Assembly: GCA_019415925.1 (NCBI GenBank)
Contig: DXYG01000035.1
Span: forward strand, 1 to 24,663
From: Clostridiales bacterium
Lineage (GTDB): Bacteria; Bacillota; Clostridia; Oscillospirales; Acutalibacteraceae
Direction of reading: 5' to 3'
Length of the DNA stretch: 24,663 nt
The position numbers were made by a program, and so were the translations under genes. Positions 21,841 to 24,663 of the stretch are shown piece by piece. The notes beneath the pieces were generated by a model. It did no database searches. It was not told where the DNA came from and was given only the letters and a program-made list of their open reading frames with translations. How positions within the stretch are numbered: position 1 is the first letter of the stretch; each line of letters begins with the position of its first letter.

Positions 21841-22163
21841 CTTCTTCTTTTACTGCGGTGCTTTTTACGCTTCTTATAATCAAAAATTGTAAAGTCTGCT
21901 GTACATTCATCATTAACAAATACCCTTATATCGCATACTGCTTTAGGATTTTCCTGCGAAAGGTTAGCGGGATAAGCAATATCAATAGCATATTTTGTAT
22001 TGTTAATAAAACCGTTTACAAACAGTATGCTTGCTTGATTGTGAACATCTGCTTCGCCATATCCTGCTTGCTTAAAGTCCTCTGCTGTTAATTTTCTTAA
22101 AGCTTTAATGAATAATGAAGTTTCATCTTTTAATAACTGATTGCGTAATATCTGTGATTTCAT
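21792..22163 (-). CDS. Hypothetical protein of the element's early operon
   Basis: A 123-residue protein without a family I recognise. The N-terminus is helical (LRNQLLKDETSLFIKALRKLTAEDFKQAG split by turns), the middle looks like beta strands (ASILFVNGFINNTKYAIDIAYP, CDIRVFVNDECTADFTIFDY) and the end is very basic (KKRKKHRSKRRSKKE). AAAGGTG precedes the ATG. Its last codons are encoded by the palindrome that acts as plus-strand terminator of the candidate RNA. It lies between the Cro-like and excisionase-like genes. Confidence 0.65.
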   Translation of the reverse strand: MKSQILRNQLLKDETSLFIKALRKLTAEDFKQAGYGEADVHNQASILFVNGFINNTKYAIDIAYPANLSQENPKAVCDIRVFVNDECTADFTIFDYKKRKKHRSKRRSKKETPLTKSPQIVNG

Positions 22164-22184
22164 AATATTTACACCTTTCTTTCA

Positions 22185-22376
22185 TTAATTTGTTGTGGCT
22201 TTTTCTGCTGCAAGCTCGTCAATAATCTTGAAAATTTCCTGCTTTTCGCTGTCGGGTAATTCCCTGCGGAGCTTTCGGGACATTGTTGTGTCTGCAATTC
22301 CTAATCTATCGGCAATCTCCCAAATGAGTACACCGCTTTTCCTTGCTTTCACCTTAATATCCTTGTTCAGTGTCAT
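22185..22376 (-). CDS. Cro-like small HTH protein
   Basis: A 63-residue HTH protein: IKVKARKSGVLIWEIADRLGIADTTMSRKLRRELPDSEKQEIFKIIDELA, a single helix-turn-helix with a C-terminal helix. First gene of the minus-strand early operon, opposite to the larger XRE repressor, the place of cro in phages and of str in SaPIs. I choose the ATG at 22376 with AAAGGA nine bases upstream; a TTG three codons earlier is too close to that site. Transcribed from the TTGATT-N18-TATAAT promoter. Confidence 0.8.
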   Translation of the reverse strand: MTLNKDIKVKARKSGVLIWEIADRLGIADTTMSRKLRRELPDSEKQEIFKIIDELAAEKATTN

Positions 22377-22403
22377 TCTTTTCAATCCTTTCTAAAATTC
22401 TTC

Positions 22404-22432
22404 TTGACATAGCATAACCTATTTGCTACAAT
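22404..22432 (+). promoter_or_regulatory. Promoter of the repressor-integrase operon
   Basis: TTGACA at 22404-22409, 17 bases, TACAAT at 22427-22432, with an extended -10 (TTGC before it). The expected start near 22439 lies within the -10 box of the opposite promoter, so the two cannot fire together easily. Confidence 0.8.
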
Positions 22433-22435
22433 CAA

Positions 22436-22465
22436 ATTATAACATAGCAAGAATAAGAAAATCAA
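22436..22465 (-). promoter_or_regulatory. Promoter of the early (replication) operon
   Basis: Minus strand: TTGATT at 22465-22460, 18 bases, TATAAT at 22441-22436. It overlaps the start region of the repressor promoter. ACATAGCA occurs at 22407-22414 and 22442-22449, and TTGCTA/TAGCAA form an inverted pair around both -10 boxes. Confidence 0.75.
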
Positions 22466-22470
22466 GCGTT

Positions 22471-22498
22471 TTGTTATGAATAAATAACTACATAACAA
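22471..22498. promoter_or_regulatory. Inverted repeat, probable repressor operator
   Basis: TTGTTATG at 22471-22478 and CATAACAA at 22491-22498 are perfect 8-bp inverted arms, 12 bp apart, in the leader of the repressor gene and upstream of the early promoter. It is a plausible operator for the XRE repressor or the Cro-like protein. Confidence 0.5.
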
Positions 22499-22527
22499 AT
22501 ACGATATGTAGAAAGGTGCGCAGAAAA

Positions 22528-23238
22528 ATGAATAGCGAAATAAGCAAGGCTATAGGAAAAAGAATAAACGCTTTACTGGCAAAAAAGTTTAAAAGACAAA
22601 AGGATTTAGCAACAGCATTAGGCGTAAACGATAATACAATTTCTTATTTTGTTAGCGGAAAGCGTATGCCGAATACTGAACAAATAATAAAAATTTCTGA
22701 TTTTTTCGGAGTGTCTGCCGATTTTCTGCTCGGACTTTCCGATACACCGACAACGGATAAAGATGTTCAGTTTATTTGTGAATATACCGGACTATCGGAA
22801 AAATCCGTTGAAAAATTGCACACAAAATTAGCCAACAGCATAATGAAAAAATCTATTAATGGAGAAAAGGTATTTGAAATTGTAGCAAAAATATGTGGAA
22901 AAGAAATGTCAGAAGTTAAAAACGATTATACTAACGGCGATGAAAATACAAGGTCTACTATCGAAAATTATGCGGCAGTTTATCTTCGGGAAATTGAGGA
23001 TAACAAAACATACCTAAAGTATCTAAATGAGTTAATAGAAGAAGATTTTACAATAACAGATATTATTACAAACTTAAGCAATTATGTAAGCAGGTGTTCG
23101 TGGAGTGAAAATGATGACAATGGTGGATTGAAAATAATTAATAGAAATATGGAATACTTTGATATATTATCAATTGCACTTTGTTTAAAAGATTTTGCTG
23201 ATAAATTAAGAGGTGAAAACAATGGCAACAATACGTAA
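22528..23238 (+). CDS. XRE-family repressor (Stl/CI-like master regulator)
   Basis: A 236-residue repressor. HTH_XRE at about 5-65 reads IGKRINALLAKKFKRQKDLATALGVNDNTISYFVSGKRMP and ends FFGVSADFLLGLSD. The C-terminal 165 residues are helical and not a LexA/CI-type peptidase: no Ser-Lys pair region is visible. Induction therefore probably relies on binding an inducing protein, as Stl of SaPIs, rather than RecA-driven cleavage; this is inference. I choose the ATG at 22528 with AAAGGTG upstream over an in-frame GTG at 22516. It overlaps the integrase start by 17 bp and is divergent from the early operon. Confidence 0.82.
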   Translation: MNSEISKAIGKRINALLAKKFKRQKDLATALGVNDNTISYFVSGKRMPNTEQIIKISDFFGVSADFLLGLSDTPTTDKDVQFICEYTGLSEKSVEKLHTKLANSIMKKSINGEKVFEIVAKICGKEMSEVKNDYTNGDENTRSTIENYAAVYLREIEDNKTYLKYLNELIEEDFTITDIITNLSNYVSRCSWSENDDNGGLKIINRNMEYFDILSIALCLKDFADKLRGENNGNNT

Positions 23239-24616
23239 ACGCAAAAACAGCTATGAAATAACAGTGTCCTGCGGCTATGACATAAACAATAAGCAGATAC
23301 GCCGCACAATGACCTATACGCCCGAACCGAATATGACCGCAAAGCAGATTGAAAAAGAGGTTCAGCGGCAAGCCGTACTGTTTGAGGAACAATGTCAGAA
23401 TGGGCAGACTATAAGCGGCAATATAAAGCTTGCCGACTTCATAGAAATGTACTTCAAGGACTATGCAAACATCAATCTAAAGAAGAAAACGCTTGTCGGC
23501 TATCGGGGTTTAGTACCGGTAGTAAATCAAGCGTTGGGACATTTACGCATTGACAAAATTCAGCCGCACCACCTCAACGCCTTTTATTCTAACCTTTCAG
23601 AGGTGGGCGCAAGGCGCAGAGTGAATTATAAATCAGCCGTTGACCTTAAAAGCATAATCAAAAGCAAGAATTTAAAGCTGAAACAAATAGTTGAAGCTAC
23701 AGGCGTTGCAGAATATTCAATCAGAAACGCCATAAAAGGGAATTGCGTTTCTGCAAAGACTGCAATGGGAATTTGTAACGCTCTGGAGCTGAATATAAAT
23801 AAAGCCTTTGAATGTATCGGCAAGAATGAACCCTTGTCACCCGAAACAATACGCCATTATCACCGTTTTATTTCCTCTGTACTCGGCGTTGCTGTTAAGT
23901 GGCAATTGATATTGCTAAACCCTTGTGAGCGTGTAACACTCCCGAAAAAGAAGAAAACACCGCCGAAATATTTTGATGAAGAACAGGCGGCACAGCTCCT
24001 TGAATTGATAGAAAAAGAGGATATGCAACACAAGACAATGATTAAAATGTTTATGTACACAGGCTTGCGGCGTGAAGAGCTATGCGGTTTGGAGTGGAAA
24101 GACATAAACTTTGAAACGTCCGTAATTACGGTTGCACGTGCTTCAATCTACATTCCGAAAGAGGGCGTAATATCAGACACAACAAAAAATGAAACGTCAC
24201 AGCGTTGTATAAAAGCTCCTGCCGCTGCAATTCAAATGTTAAAGGACTACAGAATGTGGCAGCGTGAGCAGATTATGAGAATAGGGGACAGGTGGCAGAA
24301 CACCGACAGGCTGTTCACAACGTCAGAGGGCAAGCCAATACATCCCGATACAATAACAGGGTGGTTTCACGATTTCATCAAGCGTAATAATCTTCCGAAC
24401 ATCACAATACACAGTCTACGGCATACCAACGCTACGCTTATGATTAATTCAGGCGTTCCGATTACGACAATAGCCGCAAGGCTCGGACACGCTAATCCGT
24501 CCACCACAACAAAGATATATACACACGCTATAAAGTCAGCAGACGCAGCGGCAGCGGAAACGCTTGACAATATATTCAGCGGTCATTCTGCAAACGACAC
24601 AAGAAAAAGAGCGTAA
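23222..24616 (+). CDS. int: Tyrosine integrase with an inserted HTH domain
   Basis: A 464-residue site-specific recombinase. An arm-binding AP2-like N-terminus (1-60) and a SAM-like core-binding domain lead to the catalytic domain with R283, K322, H397-x-x-R400, H423 and nucleophile Y433. All are present, so it should be active. Unusual: residues about 140-200 (DLKSIIKSKNLKLKQIVEATGVAEYSIRNAIKG onward) form an XRE-like helix-turn-helix inserted within the core-binding domain, which resumes at LSPETIRHYHRFISSVL. The start is the ATG at 23222 with GAGGTG seven bases upstream, overlapping the repressor gene; an in-frame GTG lies at 23213. It catalyses integration at tRNA-Thr. A terminator follows. 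Confidence 0.93.
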   Translation: MATIRKRKNSYEITVSCGYDINNKQIRRTMTYTPEPNMTAKQIEKEVQRQAVLFEEQCQNGQTISGNIKLADFIEMYFKDYANINLKKKTLVGYRGLVPVVNQALGHLRIDKIQPHHLNAFYSNLSEVGARRRVNYKSAVDLKSIIKSKNLKLKQIVEATGVAEYSIRNAIKGNCVSAKTAMGICNALELNINKAFECIGKNEPLSPETIRHYHRFISSVLGVAVKWQLILLNPCERVTLPKKKKTPPKYFDEEQAAQLLELIEKEDMQHKTMIKMFMYTGLRREELCGLEWKDINFETSVITVARASIYIPKEGVISDTTKNETSQRCIKAPAAAIQMLKDYRMWQREQIMRIGDRWQNTDRLFTTSEGKPIHPDTITGWFHDFIKRNNLPNITIHSLRHTNATLMINSGVPITTIAARLGHANPSTTTKIYTHAIKSADAAAAETLDNIFSGHSANDTRKRA

Positions 24617-24623
24617 ATAAAAC

Positions 24624-24663
24624 AGGCTATGCACTCCGTAAAATGAATGAAGTGTATAGCCTT
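24624..24663 (+). terminator. Terminator after the integrase, cut by the window end
   Basis: AGGCTATGCACT (24624-24635) pairs with AGTGTATAGCCT (24651-24662) over 12 bp with one G-T pair. The T tract, if any, lies beyond the window. The attR site and intact tRNA-Thr are expected shortly after. Confidence 0.7.

Larger units (their letters stand above)
15304..24663. mobile_element. Candidate phage-inducible chromosomal island (PICI-like satellite), right end outside window
   Basis: The element is bounded on the left by the tRNA-Thr 3' fragment. It contains a tyrosine integrase and XRE repressor on the plus strand. Across a divergent promoter, a minus-strand series encodes a Cro-like HTH, an unknown protein, an excisionase-like HTH, a phage replication initiator, a DnaB-type helicase and a terminase-small-subunit-like HTH protein. 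There are no capsid, portal, large terminase, tail, lysis or conjugation genes. Gram-positive PICIs such as SaPIs share this order and content. Cargo candidates sit near attL. A defective prophage is the main alternative. The compact order and intact frames favour a satellite. Confidence 0.65.

Noticed and set aside
15304..24663. Integrative conjugative element
   Set aside because: No relaxase, coupling protein or type IV secretion genes; the replication genes are of phage type.

Overview
The window looks like a chromosome segment of an anaerobic, spore-forming, low-GC Firmicute of the Ruminococcaceae/Oscillospiraceae type. The evidence is the yabP-yabQ-divIC-yabR sporulation/division cluster, a reverse-type rubrerythrin behind a Fur/PerR-type regulator, a feoA-feoA-feoB-Cys-rich-protein iron operon, GGAGG-type ribosome binding sites and several TTG/GTG starts. 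The genus is an inference; no rRNA is present.

Layout. 1-2000 is a decayed accessory zone: AT-rich sequence without an intact gene, a 5'-truncated tRNA-Asn fragment followed by a good terminator, and a broken IS66-type transposase. 2000-5400 is a ferrous iron uptake operon with a consensus promoter and four copies of an 18-bp inverted repeat, probably the operator. 5400-9190 on the minus strand carries an rRNA methyltransferase, a ribosome hibernation factor and the yabR/divIC/yabQ/yabP block. 9186-14900 holds a secreted polysaccharide deacetylase, the PerR-like/rubrerythrin oxidative-stress pair, an XRE regulator divergent from a histidine phosphatase, then leuB and a CpsB-type PHP phosphatase. 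Three MITE-like palindromic elements sit between these genes.

From about 15304 to beyond the right edge lies an integrated element of at least 9.3 kb. Its left end is a 3' half of tRNA-Thr(CGU) on the minus strand. Its right end in the window is a tyrosine integrase preceded by an XRE repressor, both on the plus strand. Across an overlapping divergent promoter region from them runs a minus-strand operon: Cro-like HTH, unknown protein, excisionase-like HTH, phage replication initiator, DnaB-type helicase and a small protein, followed after a gap by a phBC6A51/terminase-small-subunit-like HTH protein. No capsid, portal, large terminase, tail, lysis or relaxase gene is present. This is the gene order of Gram-positive phage-inducible chromosomal islands (PICIs, e.g. 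SaPIs): int and repressor one way; xis, rep and terS the other. The attL-proximal end carries what looks like cargo: a DUF4160-DUF2442-ribbon-helix-helix operon divergent from a HIRAN-domain gene, with a repeated motif across both promoters.

The most notable points are the candidate PICI-like satellite, a candidate 80-nt RNA inside it (consensus promoter to terminator, antisense to a minus-strand gene), the cargo module with its repeated motif, an integrase with an inserted HTH, and the four-copy operator of the feo operon.
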